DNA of 53,081 bases from Herbinix sp. (GTDB taxonomy: Bacteria > Bacillota > Clostridia > Lachnospirales > Lachnospiraceae). This document shows positions 44,572-53,057 of this stretch, one piece after another. The stretch covers positions 1-53,081 of the forward strand of contig JAQSYO010000026.1 of the NCBI GenBank assembly GCA_029256105.1. Direction: 5' to 3'. A model generated the notes under the pieces. That model did not search any database. It saw nothing but the letters and a program-made list of their open reading frames with translations, and had not been told where the DNA came from. Positions within the stretch are counted from its first letter, which is position 1, and every line of letters starts with the position of its first letter. The position numbers and the translations under genes are program-made.

Positions 44572-46827
44572 TCAACTAACAAACCATGTAGCATTAAACG
44601 TCAGCCATTCTGTTCCTGCAATGCTTGTTGCATAAACATTTGTTCCATATCTGCTGCAGGAACACACTCCTGCACTTGTTATCTGTAACAACCAGGTATT
44701 AATTCCTGATCCCTGACATCTTATTGTAACATACCCTGACATTGGTCTATATTCGCTTGGTAGGGTATAGAAGCTTAAGTTCGTTGCTGAATTTATGGCA
44801 GCTCCTGCAGCTGGTAACATTGCCCCATGAAAATGCACCATTTTCCCTATCTTTCTTAATCTCGGACGTTGAGCCGTAGAATAAATCGTAAAACTGTTTT
44901 CCAAATCTGTATCCGATAATTCAAGATACCCTGTATCTCCGCCATAAATGATGCCCGTGGTAGTATCACCGTTAACGCATACAGCACCGCCCTCAAGGTT
45001 GAGATACATTGGAGAGCCCAAACCATTATTACGAGCCTGTATTTCGTTTGCATCAAAAACCATGTTCACACCGGTAGAAGTGCCAATCTGCAATGGATTG
45101 TCCGTTGATGTAAGGCTGACATCACGGTTTGGCAACTGCAGCTTATAGAAAACTCCGTCCTCGCTGAAGGTGGCTGTCTTTACCACACCGCTATCAACAG
45201 CCGATACCGTGAAGGTCTGATCGCCATATGAAAAGGTAGATGATACCGCCGGAAGGTTTGCCACAAGAATCAGTGCCCCGTTATCAGGATCGGCAATTAA
45301 ATTTCCTGATTCGATTAACGCATACAAACCATTTAAATACGCGGTTCCATAATCCGAAAGCCAAATATAGATATCCCATATTGTCCGGGTGGAACTTGTT
45401 GATTTTACTATCTTTATATCCGTGGATAAAAAAGGACTTTTATCCCTTGTGTAAGCCTGCACAAAGGACTGGATGGACATCGTTGCAAAGGAGGACGTAG
45501 AATAAACATACCCTTCTATCGTGCCGGTTTTGGGTGTGGTACCCGTGCCAAAGTAATCAAATTTAAAGGCAATACGGTTATAGGAACCGTTAATGACTAC
45601 CCTTGCTACGTGAAAGTATTTTGCCAGGGTAGGGTCATTTCCTCCGGCAGTCGACGTATTCACAGCCAGCTTTGCAGAGCTTATCATGACACCGCCAGAG
45701 AACCTTTGTAAATCAGCCCAGCTGTTTTCATCCACCAGTAATTCTGAAATCCCTGCCGGAGCACCAAGAGCTGTCCTAACCTGACTAAAATCTGATTTTA
45801 TCTTCTGCGCTATCGTTAGTTCTGCTTTTCCAAAGGTAACGCTGATGCTCTGTCCGTCCCTGCCATAACTTTCTTCCACCTCCACAATACGGGTGGTCAT
45901 GGATACTCCCCATTTTTTTGAGATGACCTGTACCGTCTGACCCAGATCATAATCCGTTTTATATATTAAATTTCCATGATTATTTACGATAACATCAAAG
46001 GACTGCGCTGTGGCAAATTCCGCAAGCCTTGTCTGCCCACGGTAGGTTAAGGCTTCCGTATAATCGGTAGGAAAATCTGCAGATCGAAGATCCTTTGCAT
46101 CTACAAAGGCTTCCCTCCTGTTTTCCCCCGTACCGTCTATGATGTATGCAAAGACACGGTCAACCTCACTCTCCCCTTCCCCTCCTATCTTGGCGGTATT
46201 GGCATACCCTGCTGTGTTTTTTGTAAAGGTCTGATCAAGCAGATTCTCATATTCCTTTGAAAACACAGCCTGAGAAGGCTCTCCAATGTAGAGTGTTACC
46301 GTAAGGTGCCCCGATGATGGTACAAATACGGTCTTAATTCCTACGGATGTAGAATTACAGAGCTCCTGTATTTCATCCAGAAGGTTATTATAGGAAACCT
46401 GCTTTTTCACCGATTTACTTAAAGCCGGTGACGAAAAGCTTAGATTTGCTATCTGACGGTTGGAGTCTGTAGGTGAAATGACATTATGGTTTATCAGCTG
46501 TCCGATACAGACAGAAAGATCAGCGTTTAAGGTTTCCGTATTCCAAATAATACGCCTGCCCAGTAGTACAGTGGCAAACCGTCCACTTACCGTGATGCTC
46601 TCACTGTCAGTCTGCGACAACTGCAGATATTCGATTAACCCCACTTCCTCATCGTCATTTTTCCAGATATAATTTCCTTCTTGAAGCAGGGCTGCATTCT
46701 CGGAAGATGCATTTGCCTTAAGTTCAAAGGAACCACACTGGGAATAGCGTCTGGTCCACCTTAGGTACTCAAAGGATTCCACAACTCCAATCAGGGCACG
46801 GTTCTGATTAAATACATATAGTTCCAT
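44572..46827 (-). CDS. Gp37-like baseplate hub/tail-associated protein
   Basis: A 751-residue tail protein of the siphovirus ReqiPepy6 Gp37-like family. The N-terminus reads MELYVFNQNRALIGVVESFE, then YLRWTRRYSQCGSFELKAN (about 20-40), the family hallmark, with the hub region running to about residue 360 (DLGQTVQVISKKWGVSMTTR). The C-terminal half is beta-rich: a lectin-like part and ALILVANLPAVSSTFSYGDQ, ending in a fold seen in fibre tips (VHFHGAMLPAAGAAINSATN). It probably forms the baseplate hub that receives the tape measure and carries attachment domains. It starts 3 nt after the Dit gene. Confidence 0.8.
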   Translation of the reverse strand: MELYVFNQNRALIGVVESFEYLRWTRRYSQCGSFELKANASSENAALLQEGNYIWKNDDEEVGLIEYLQLSQTDSESITVSGRFATVLLGRRIIWNTETLNADLSVCIGQLINHNVISPTDSNRQIANLSFSSPALSKSVKKQVSYNNLLDEIQELCNSTSVGIKTVFVPSSGHLTVTLYIGEPSQAVFSKEYENLLDQTFTKNTAGYANTAKIGGEGESEVDRVFAYIIDGTGENRREAFVDAKDLRSADFPTDYTEALTYRGQTRLAEFATAQSFDVIVNNHGNLIYKTDYDLGQTVQVISKKWGVSMTTRIVEVEESYGRDGQSISVTFGKAELTIAQKIKSDFSQVRTALGAPAGISELLVDENSWADLQRFSGGVMISSAKLAVNTSTAGGNDPTLAKYFHVARVVINGSYNRIAFKFDYFGTGTTPKTGTIEGYVYSTSSFATMSIQSFVQAYTRDKSPFLSTDIKIVKSTSSTRTIWDIYIWLSDYGTAYLNGLYALIESGNLIADPDNGALILVANLPAVSSTFSYGDQTFTVSAVDSGVVKTATFSEDGVFYKLQLPNRDVSLTSTDNPLQIGTSTGVNMVFDANEIQARNNGLGSPMYLNLEGGAVCVNGDTTTGIIYGGDTGYLELSDTDLENSFTIYSTAQRPRLRKIGKMVHFHGAMLPAAGAAINSATNLSFYTLPSEYRPMSGYVTIRCQGSGINTWLLQITSAGVCSCSRYGTNVYATSIAGTEWLTFNATWFVS

Positions 46828-46830
46828 AGA

Positions 46831-47682
46831 CTACACCCCCAGAAACTGTGGACGATAATAAATACTGACATCCAGAAGTTCCAGATTAACTGACGCATCG
46901 TATCGAAGGTTGTTTATACCGGGTGAAAGTTGAAAGAAATCCGAATCGGTATCCAACAGATAAAATGCATTGCTCTGTGTAGTGCCTATGATACTTATCA
47001 CCCGTTTTCCTGCAAAGTGCGTATATATGTGAAATTCATCTCCAGAGCTCATTGTGGTGAGAATTTTTACATACTCTCCTGTATCCAAATGCAAAAGTTC
47101 CGGATTTGTAACCGTGCCCAGTGCCTTGAAAACAATCTCACAACCGCAGGATACGTCTCCGATATTATCCACCGCAATAATCTGGCTTGGCTGTCTTGCA
47201 CCTAATTCAATGCCTCCCATCGGAATCTCAAGAGAAAATTCAAACAATGCATCCCAGGAAGCAAGCTCCTGCCTTACCTCCTCCAGTGTTTCAAAGAAGG
47301 GAGATGGACAGAGAAGGCTTAAAAAGAACTTCGGTACCCTCTCCCTAATAGATACGGTCAGAACTGCTTCTTCCACGATGCAGGAAATCTGCCTATCCCG
47401 GTACCTTAATACACCCGATTTCTTTGGACTAAAAAACCGAAGGAAGACTTTCCGCATTTCATAGGCTTTATCTGCATTCTCAGCTATAATCGTTCCCTCC
47501 AATGTGATGTTTCGCATATCAAGGGTTGAAGACACATAAAAAGCACCGTCCTGTTCCGGTGCCTTGAAGGTATTGACGGTATTTCGGATACTGCCCGTAC
47601 CGTCCAGTTTTTCCAGAAAATACGGTTTTGCCTGCTTTATGGTAAGGCTTTCTCCATTTGAATTGATATACATAACCTCCAT
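46831..47682 (-). CDS. distal tail protein (Dit)
   Basis: A 283-residue Sipho_tail/Dit protein: MEVMYINSNGESLTIKQAKP, YFLEKLDGTGSIRNTVNTFK, then ITLEGTIIAENADKAYEMRK, FLRFFSPKKSGVLRYRDRQI and CPSPFFETLEEVRQ. The order tape measure, Dit, hub is standard for siphophages. Dit forms the hexameric ring linking the tail tube to the baseplate. The start at 47682 has AGGAGG 7 nt upstream, lying over the end of the tape measure gene; the earlier GTG in frame is inside that ribosome site. Confidence 0.88.
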   Translation of the reverse strand: MEVMYINSNGESLTIKQAKPYFLEKLDGTGSIRNTVNTFKAPEQDGAFYVSSTLDMRNITLEGTIIAENADKAYEMRKVFLRFFSPKKSGVLRYRDRQISCIVEEAVLTVSIRERVPKFFLSLLCPSPFFETLEEVRQELASWDALFEFSLEIPMGGIELGARQPSQIIAVDNIGDVSCGCEIVFKALGTVTNPELLHLDTGEYVKILTTMSSGDEFHIYTHFAGKRVISIIGTTQSNAFYLLDTDSDFFQLSPGINNLRYDASVNLELLDVSIYYRPQFLGV

Positions 47683-47694
47683 GGGCACTCCTCC

Positions 47695-50244
47695 TTAATA
47701 TGACATTGCAAGCTTTTGCGACAGGTTCTTGAATTCTCTAGCCAGTTCCTTTTCCGAGAGTGCTTTTGGTGTTACGACAGATATGTTCTGATTGATTGTA
47801 GTTCCTGTTCCTGAAAGTCCATAACCAGTACGGCTACCAAAAGCATCGTTCCTATTATAACCAGCATTTACATCAAACTCTGTTGGTATTGCATTAATCA
47901 TGTCATTGGCAACCGTCTTCATTGCATTTTCAAAACCTACACCGATACCTTCTCCCATATTAAACCCTAATCCGGCAAACAGTGTTGAAGGTGAGTTAAT
48001 CCCAAAGAAATCCTTTATCCTATCTGTAAGAGAGCTAAAGAAACCGGATACCTTATTCCACAACCAACCAGCAACATCAGAAATTCCTTGCCAAAGTCCC
48101 TGTATCAGTTTTTTCCCGATATCACTCATCTTTCCGATGTTGTTAGCAAAAGCACTTACCATGGAAGATATGATTAAAGGAACTGCTTTCACAAGCTCAA
48201 CGATGATCGTCGGCATTGCCTGTATAAGAGCAAGGAACAGCTCAATTCCTGCCTGGATAATAAGAGGAAGATTATCGATAATTGCTGTTACAAGACCATC
48301 CACAATTATAGGTATTGCAGTGATAATCTCTTTAATAATCTGCGGCAGAGCTTTGATCAGCGACACTAACAGGTCAATTCCTGCCTGGATTAAAAGCGGA
48401 ACAGACTGAATAATGGCCCTAATAATTGCCGTAATGATCTGCGGAAGTGCTGCTACAATGCTTGCGATTATCTTAGGTAACGCAGTTATGAGCGAAACCA
48501 ATAGCTTAATTCCGGCATCAATAATTTGAGGGATGGAACTTATTATGAAATCCAAAATTGCAGTGATAATTGTAGGCAGGGCCTCGACTAGCTGCGGTAT
48601 CGCATCAATAAGACCTTTTGCAAGCCCAAGGATTAGCTGCAACGCAGCATCAAGGACTAGGGGAAGATTTTCAATCAATGTTGTTGCAATCAGAACCGCT
48701 GCCTGTACGATGGCTGGGATAAGTGTTGGAAGTGCCTCCGCGATTCCTGTAGCCAGAGCCGCAATCATCTGAAGGGCTGCACCCACAATTGCAGGAAGGT
48801 TTGCAATAATTCCGTCCACAAGGGCAAGCACAAGTTGCAAAGCACCATTTGTAATCTGTGGAAGTGCTTCAATAAGACCATTCAAAAGTGTCGTAATAAT
48901 CTGTGATGCAGTATTTATAAGCATGGGGAGATTAGCTAAGATTGCCCCTCCTATAGAAGATACGAGTTCCAGACCAAGCTGTATCATATTGGGTAACTGC
49001 TTTAAAATCATATCTGCAATACTTCCTACCGTACTACCGATTACTTCACTGATTTTTGTCCAGTCACCACCGGACTCATTTAGTCCCCGCGTGAATTCAC
49101 CAAGAAGTCCAACTCCGCTATCGGCTAATTCCTGCAGCTGTGGCAAGAGAACCATTCCAAGTGCGTTTTTTGCAGCCTTGCTTCCTGAACTAAGTCTCTG
49201 CATAGAATCATCGAACCTACCCAAAGCCTCTAAGGATTCAAGACTCATAACAGCTCCCATGTTTCCTGCTTCCTTGGTAAGCTTTGCGATTCCTTCCGAG
49301 CCTTGTTCAATGAGCGGGTTTAACTCCTGTGCACTTTTCCCGAACAACTGCATGGCAATTGAATCCCGCTCTGTCTCGTTGGAAACATTCTTAAGTGCAT
49401 CAATTGCTTCCCAGTATACAGTTTCCGAGTCCCTTAGATTCCCGTTTGCATCAGTAACTGAAATACCCAGTGTCTTATAGGCTTTGGCTGCTGTTCCGGT
49501 TCCGTCACGTGCGGATGTCATCGACCGCACATTTTTTGCCATGCTTCCAGTCAGCGTTTCTAGCGAGGTGTCCACGAGTTCTGCAGCATATTGATAGGCT
49601 TGAAGGCTATCGGTGCTCATGCCGGTAACCGTTGACATAGTCAGAATATCATCGGCATACTGGGAAGCTCCCACAGTCATATCCGTTAAGGCTTTGGAAG
49701 CCCCCACTACTGCCGTACTGATAGCAACAAGAGCTGTTCCCATGGCAATCCCAATTCCTTTCAGGATACCACCGAGTTTTTCAAACCTATTTCCTGATTT
49801 GTCTGCATCATCGGCGGTGGCGTTGAGTTCATCACCGAATTGATCTGCCTGTTTCTCTGTATCATCAAAGCCAGTACCCGCACTCTCCAGAGCCTTGTTG
49901 TTACTTTCCAACTCCCGTTCCATGCCGTTTAGTTCTGCTTGTGCATTGTTCAGTTGGATTGCCCAGGACTGTGTACGCCTGTCACTTTCACCAAAGGAGT
50001 CGGCGGCATTTTGAAGAGCTGCACGGAGTGTCTCGATTTTATCTTTCTGGCTATCCATCTGCTTATTTAAAACTTCATTTCTTGCGGACAATGCCTGAAT
50101 GCTTTTATCATTTTTGTCAAATTGGGATGCCACAAGGTTCATCTCACTGCCGATTACTTTAAAGGCTTGGTTAATATCCTTAAGAGCATTCTTAAATTCC
50201 TTTTCTCCCTCGACCCCTATCTTTAATCCAAAATCGTCTGCCAT
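47695..50244 (-). CDS. tail tape measure protein
   Basis: An 849-residue tape measure protein that sets tail length. The N-terminal 150 residues are coiled coil (EKEFKNALKDINQAFKVIGS and following), then a membrane-like segment (GIAMGTALVAISTAVVGASK, about 166-185) and a TP901-type core region (MTVGASQYADDILTMSTVTG). From about residue 400 to 700 it consists of Ile/Leu/Pro-rich repeats of about 38 residues (pattern LPQIITAIIxAIIxSIPLLI), eight or so copies. The C-terminus has WLWNKVSGFFSSLTDRIKDF and FGINSPSTLFAGLG, a conserved end. AAGGAGGAGG precedes the ATG. Confidence 0.93.
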   Translation of the reverse strand: MADDFGLKIGVEGEKEFKNALKDINQAFKVIGSEMNLVASQFDKNDKSIQALSARNEVLNKQMDSQKDKIETLRAALQNAADSFGESDRRTQSWAIQLNNAQAELNGMERELESNNKALESAGTGFDDTEKQADQFGDELNATADDADKSGNRFEKLGGILKGIGIAMGTALVAISTAVVGASKALTDMTVGASQYADDILTMSTVTGMSTDSLQAYQYAAELVDTSLETLTGSMAKNVRSMTSARDGTGTAAKAYKTLGISVTDANGNLRDSETVYWEAIDALKNVSNETERDSIAMQLFGKSAQELNPLIEQGSEGIAKLTKEAGNMGAVMSLESLEALGRFDDSMQRLSSGSKAAKNALGMVLLPQLQELADSGVGLLGEFTRGLNESGGDWTKISEVIGSTVGSIADMILKQLPNMIQLGLELVSSIGGAILANLPMLINTASQIITTLLNGLIEALPQITNGALQLVLALVDGIIANLPAIVGAALQMIAALATGIAEALPTLIPAIVQAAVLIATTLIENLPLVLDAALQLILGLAKGLIDAIPQLVEALPTIITAILDFIISSIPQIIDAGIKLLVSLITALPKIIASIVAALPQIITAIIRAIIQSVPLLIQAGIDLLVSLIKALPQIIKEIITAIPIIVDGLVTAIIDNLPLIIQAGIELFLALIQAMPTIIVELVKAVPLIISSMVSAFANNIGKMSDIGKKLIQGLWQGISDVAGWLWNKVSGFFSSLTDRIKDFFGINSPSTLFAGLGFNMGEGIGVGFENAMKTVANDMINAIPTEFDVNAGYNRNDAFGSRTGYGLSGTGTTINQNISVVTPKALSEKELAREFKNLSQKLAMSY

Positions 50245-50270
50245 GCCACCACCTCCTCCTTAAAAATGGG

Positions 50271-50304
50271 CATAAAAATAGAGCAACCCTTTTTTAGATT
50301 GCCC
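50271..50304 (-). terminator. terminator after the cargo gene
   Basis: On the minus strand GGGCAATC (complement of 50297-50304) pairs with GGTTGCTC (complement of 50281-50288), 8 bp with two G-U pairs, followed by TATTTTTATG. It lies just after the stop of the gene at 50323-50703 and before the tape measure gene. Confidence 0.6.
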
Positions 50305-50322
50305 CAGCAATGGTATTTTTTC

Positions 50323-50703
50323 TTATCCTAAATCGTCAACATCGTAAAACGCAATTTTATCATACTTGATTTCATATAATTCTAAAGAATTCTGGAATGC
50401 GAAAGCATCTTCTTCATTTTCCTTTTGAAATTTACTGAACAGCTTTTGTGTTTCTCCAAAATCAGTGCTCTTTAGAACTAACTTAAGAAACTTCATCCAC
50501 TCATCAACTGGCAGATCATAATAAAACTCACTATATCTTGTGCTAAAACCCACTGAGATGCCAATAATGCTTTCACTACTATCAGTCCATATTTTAAAAT
50601 CTACTCCTAATAGTGATTTCGTATTCTGATAGCCTGCATTATTGATTATTTCAATGGGACCTCCATTTTTATACTCCAATCGCAACCAATCATCGCTATA
50701 CAT
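50323..50703 (-). CDS. cargo (moron-like) gene of unknown function
   Basis: A 126-residue acidic, soluble protein: MYSDDWLRLEYKNGGPIEII, then AGYQNTKSLLGVDFKIWTDS and DLPVDEWMKFLKLVLKSTDF. I recognise no family; the small, acidic, two-layer look is like immunity or inhibitor proteins, but that is only an impression. It splits the tail assembly chaperone from the tape measure, which are normally adjacent, is AT-richer by eye, and has its own promoter upstream (perfect TATAAT) and terminator downstream. That is the layout of a moron expressed in the lysogen. Confidence 0.7.
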   Translation of the reverse strand: MYSDDWLRLEYKNGGPIEIINNAGYQNTKSLLGVDFKIWTDSSESIIGISVGFSTRYSEFYYDLPVDEWMKFLKLVLKSTDFGETQKLFSKFQKENEEDAFAFQNSLELYEIKYDKIAFYDVDDLG

Positions 50704-50726
50704 TAAGCTCCCACTCCTCCTTAGTA

Positions 50727-50755
50727 ATTATATTTCATCGTTTTCAAGTAGTAAA
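50727..50755 (-). promoter_or_regulatory. promoter of the cargo gene
   Basis: On the minus strand TTTACT (50750-50755), a 17-bp spacer and a perfect TATAAT (50727-50732) lie in the 56-bp gap after the tail chaperone, about 20 nt before the ribosome site AAGGAGG. Confidence 0.55.
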
Positions 50756-50759
50756 AATA

Positions 50760-50963
50760 TTATATACTTTCCGGAATGATATCGTCAATTGTCATAATCC
50801 GTTTATTTTTCTCAATCCCCAAGAACTGCTTATGACAAGTCCATAGATCAAAAAAATAACCAATGGGCATGAGCCAGAATCTTTCTTCATCCATGCCCAT
50901 CTGCACGGTACCGTAATAATAAAACCGGGTGAACAGTTCTTCATCGCTCACCCGGTTTATGCC
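50760..50963 (-). CDS. tail assembly chaperone, minus-1 frameshift extension (gpGT)
   Basis: This open frame is the minus-1 continuation of the chaperone gene to its right. After the slip at A AAA AAG it reads GINRVSDEELFTRFYYYGTV and ends about 67 residues later (DDIIPESI). The fused product would be about 191 residues. A free start (GTG at 50951) is in frame but has no ribosome site, so independent translation is unlikely. In siphophages the long form binds the tape measure protein while the short one fills the chaperone spiral. The aromatic Trp/Tyr-rich content fits known T regions. Confidence 0.75.
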   Translation of the reverse strand, partial: GINRVSDEELFTRFYYYGTVQMGMDEERFWLMPIGYFFDLWTCHKQFLGIEKNKRIMTIDDIIPESI

Positions 50964-51334
50964 TTTTTTGAATTTTCCTCTTCACTTACTATATTCCTCT
51001 TAGTACCTTTAAACATCGCTTCCGTGATTGCTTCCTTGTAACTTGCCAGCTCAAGTGGCGAGGTTAGTAGTTCTACTTCCTCTTCCGTTAATAATTCCCT
51101 TGGAGCCTCCTTATGTTTTAAATTGTTAATAAGAATTCCCTGATTCACTAAAAGCGTGATCAGCCACACAACCTCATCTAGCGCCAGTTCAAAATTCTCT
51201 GCTTTTAGAAGCTTTTCGCCCAGGTTCTCTAAGCCTCCATAACGTTTGGCAATTTCCTTCGTAGCACGGGTAGTAAGGGTCAGCAGATAGGTTTCCCCAC
51301 TAATGATAATTTCAGCACTTCTTTCCGTTTCCAT
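50957..51334 (-). CDS. tail assembly chaperone (gpG-like)
   Basis: A 125-residue protein, METERSAEIIISGETYLLTL, then TTRATKEIAKRYGGLENLGE, KLLKAENFELALDEVVWLIT, and a Glu/Lys-rich tail. The size, the place between major tail protein and tape measure, and the slippery sequence at its end identify the G component of a G/GT chaperone pair. It prevents premature aggregation of the tape measure during tail assembly. AGGAGG is 8 nt before the ATG. Confidence 0.85.
   Translation of the reverse strand: METERSAEIIISGETYLLTLTTRATKEIAKRYGGLENLGEKLLKAENFELALDEVVWLITLLVNQGILINNLKHKEAPRELLTEEEVELLTSPLELASYKEAITEAMFKGTKRNIVSEEENSKKA
50963..50969 (-). promoter_or_regulatory. A AAA AAG slippery site for programmed -1 frameshifting
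   Basis: The last codons of the chaperone gene read TCA AAA AAG GCA TAA; the heptamer A AAA AAG is in the exact frame for tandem slippage and is the same as that of E. coli dnaX. Slipping back one base opens the 67-residue extension that would otherwise have no start. Confidence 0.8.
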
Positions 51335-51349
51335 AGTGTCAGCCTCCTA

Positions 51350-51940
51350 TCAAGGTGCCGGTGTATATACCGGTTCATAAACCTGTGTATACCATCCGGT
51401 GATAACAGATGCCGGAACTCCTGCATCTCCCTCGGTAACCTCTGCTTTCCAAGGGTGTTTACCATTACCGTCCAGCTTGTTTCTTCGCATGATCGTTCCT
51501 TCTATGGTGGGAGTGGAAAAAGTGATCGATTCACCCTTTGTCTGAAGGTTGGTTGCTGGCAAACCAAACTTCACTCGGTACAACCAAAAATAACGGTAGC
51601 GTCCGTTTGCTTTTAATGCCCGAAATCCCACCGCCACAAGTGCTCCTGTGCTCTCACTGGCACAAATCAGCACACCGTTGTCGTCCGTAGTTGCTCCAGT
51701 CAAAGCTGCTGCAACAGATGCTCCGATGTCGTCCACCCCAAGCGAAAGCGTACCGTTATTAAAATCCTTTACTACCTCAGCAGCACCGTCATCAGCATAT
51801 AATATTGCTTCTGTCAGTTCGACCGACATCTCTGCACTGATGGCTTTCGCCAAAATCGCAGGTGTTCCATATGTTTCTTCGCCGTCGGTATCCTCGGTAA
51901 TTGCTGCATAATACAATTTATCAAGGCCAATAGTTGCCAT
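51350..51940 (-). CDS. major tail protein (phi13/TP901-1 family)
   Basis: A 196-residue tail tube subunit: MATIGLDKLYYAAITEDTDG, TYGTPAILAKAISAEMSVEL, TEAILYADDGAAEVVKDFNN, LVAVGFRALKANGRYRYFWL and ITFSTPTIEGTIMRR. These are the recurrent segments of the phi13-type major tail proteins. GGAGG stands 9 nt before the Met at 51940; the frame's earlier start (52012) lies inside the preceding gene and is not used. Order tail terminator, major tail protein, chaperone is canonical. Confidence 0.9.
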   Translation of the reverse strand: MATIGLDKLYYAAITEDTDGEETYGTPAILAKAISAEMSVELTEAILYADDGAAEVVKDFNNGTLSLGVDDIGASVAAALTGATTDDNGVLICASESTGALVAVGFRALKANGRYRYFWLYRVKFGLPATNLQTKGESITFSTPTIEGTIMRRNKLDGNGKHPWKAEVTEGDAGVPASVITGWYTQVYEPVYTPAP

Positions 51941-51944
51941 AGTG

Positions 51945-52286
51945 TTATTCCTCCAATCCGTAATGCTTCGCCACATCCATGGCGTAATGGTGATATCCTG
52001 TGTCATCCTCATGACCCAGGTAACGACGGTCAGTCACAGTAAACCCCGAGTCAATCAGTTCGTTCACTATCTGGTTCTTTATCTGCCTGTAATTTGTTTT
52101 AGAGAACAGTGAAATCCTTGCTTCCTGCACATCATATTCCGGCCTGTTATCTGCATGGTATCCGAAGGTATCTGCAATCGGAGTAAGCACAGCATACACA
52201 TCCGGTGCTGTACCACTGAATACACCGGTTTCCACAGGAATCGGAATAATGTATAATAAGGTTGTCAACTCCTCCAGAACACTCAT
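51945..52286 (-). CDS. tail terminator/tail completion-like protein
   Basis: A 113-residue protein, MSVLEELTTLLYIIPIPVET, then VYAVLTPIADTFGYHADNRP, EYDVQEARISLFSKTNYRQI and ending in HHYAMDVAKHYGLEE. The sixth-of-a-ring tail terminator proteins of TP901-1-like phages have this size and place, just before the major tail protein. It closes the head-proximal end of the tail. It overlaps the upstream gp10-like gene by 4 nt (ATGA), and the next gene starts 4 nt after its stop. Confidence 0.75.
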   Translation of the reverse strand: MSVLEELTTLLYIIPIPVETGVFSGTAPDVYAVLTPIADTFGYHADNRPEYDVQEARISLFSKTNYRQIKNQIVNELIDSGFTVTDRRYLGHEDDTGYHHYAMDVAKHYGLEE

Positions 52287-52714
52287 ATCCTTCCTATCTC
52301 CTCCTCAAGCTTTGCAGTCATGGCATTCATACAGGCGCGACGGGAAGCTGATTTTGCCGGTGCTAAAAAGGGCTTTGCTGGCTGTCCGTGCTTTCCGTAT
52401 TCAAGGATACTGGCAAGCTTCGCATTGGATCCGCCGTCAGAACGCGGTTCTGCAAAACCAATCTTTACGTTATAATTCCCATTCTTATCAAGCTTAGCTG
52501 GAGACAAACCCAGTGAACCGACCAATTCTCCTGTTGATACAGACGGATATTTGGTATCCCTTCCGACTATAGAACGAAGATTACTCTGAGCCTTTTCCAA
52601 GACAATGTTTCCCCCTGTTTCCAGTACCTTCGGCAAAATCACATCCGTCTGTTCCTCAAGCCTTGATACCTTTAGTAAAAACTCTTCCGGCAATTTAACC
52701 TGCATCTTTGCCAT
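52283..52714 (-). CDS. HK97 gp10-like neck/tail-component protein
   Basis: A 143-residue basic protein: KVLETGGNIVLEKAQSNLRS, then STGELVGSLGLSPAKLDKNG, YNVKIGFAEP and SILEYGKHGQPAKPFLAPAK. The E-x-G-x(2)-x-P-x-P-F-L-x-P-A end is the HK97-gp10 family signature. Proteins of this type join the neck or tail of siphophages. GAGGTGATATAAAT precedes the ATG. It lies 7 nt after the head closure gene stop. Confidence 0.85.
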   Translation of the reverse strand: MAKMQVKLPEEFLLKVSRLEEQTDVILPKVLETGGNIVLEKAQSNLRSIVGRDTKYPSVSTGELVGSLGLSPAKLDKNGNYNVKIGFAEPRSDGGSNAKLASILEYGKHGQPAKPFLAPAKSASRRACMNAMTAKLEEEIGRI

Positions 52715-52721
52715 ATTTATA

Positions 52722-53057
52722 TCACCTCACTGACGGTTCCAGTTTACTTGTAAGAGCTTCTACATACATCCCCTTACCACGTACATCTTCTACACTTATA
52801 ATCCGGAACCGCTCATCTCCACAGACAATAGTCATTTTAGTATCCACAGTAAGCTCCGGTATTGCACGAAATCGAAAAAGAGAGCTTGCTTCCTGAAATG
52901 CTGCAAGGTTAGCCCATCTTTCACTTCCATGCCGATCTTCTCTGTATGCTCTGATAGATGCCAGAACGGTGTCACTCTGTGTGGCAAATCCCTCGCTGTC
53001 CTTTACGATTGACACATGAACAATATCTATTTGTATGTTCATCTTTCCGAAGCTCAT
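52722..53057 (-). CDS. head closure/head-tail adaptor protein
   Basis: A 111-residue protein of the SPP1 gp16/HK97 gp9-like head-tail joining group: NIQIDIVHVSIVKDSEGFAT, SIRAYREDRHGSERWANLAA and IVCGDERFRIISVEDVRGKG. The RIxSVEDVRGKGMYVE-type ending is characteristic. The ATG at 53057 has GGAG 8 nt upstream; the earlier GTG at 53066 lies next to that site. The preceding gene runs off the right edge, with too few bases left to name. Confidence 0.8.
   Translation of the reverse strand: MSFGKMNIQIDIVHVSIVKDSEGFATQSDTVLASIRAYREDRHGSERWANLAAFQEASSLFRFRAIPELTVDTKMTIVCGDERFRIISVEDVRGKGMYVEALTSKLEPSVR

Noticed and set aside
47900..49843. Several plus-strand frames opposite the tape measure gene
   Set aside because: They are produced by the repetitive Ile/Leu/Pro codons of the tape measure repeats on the other strand.
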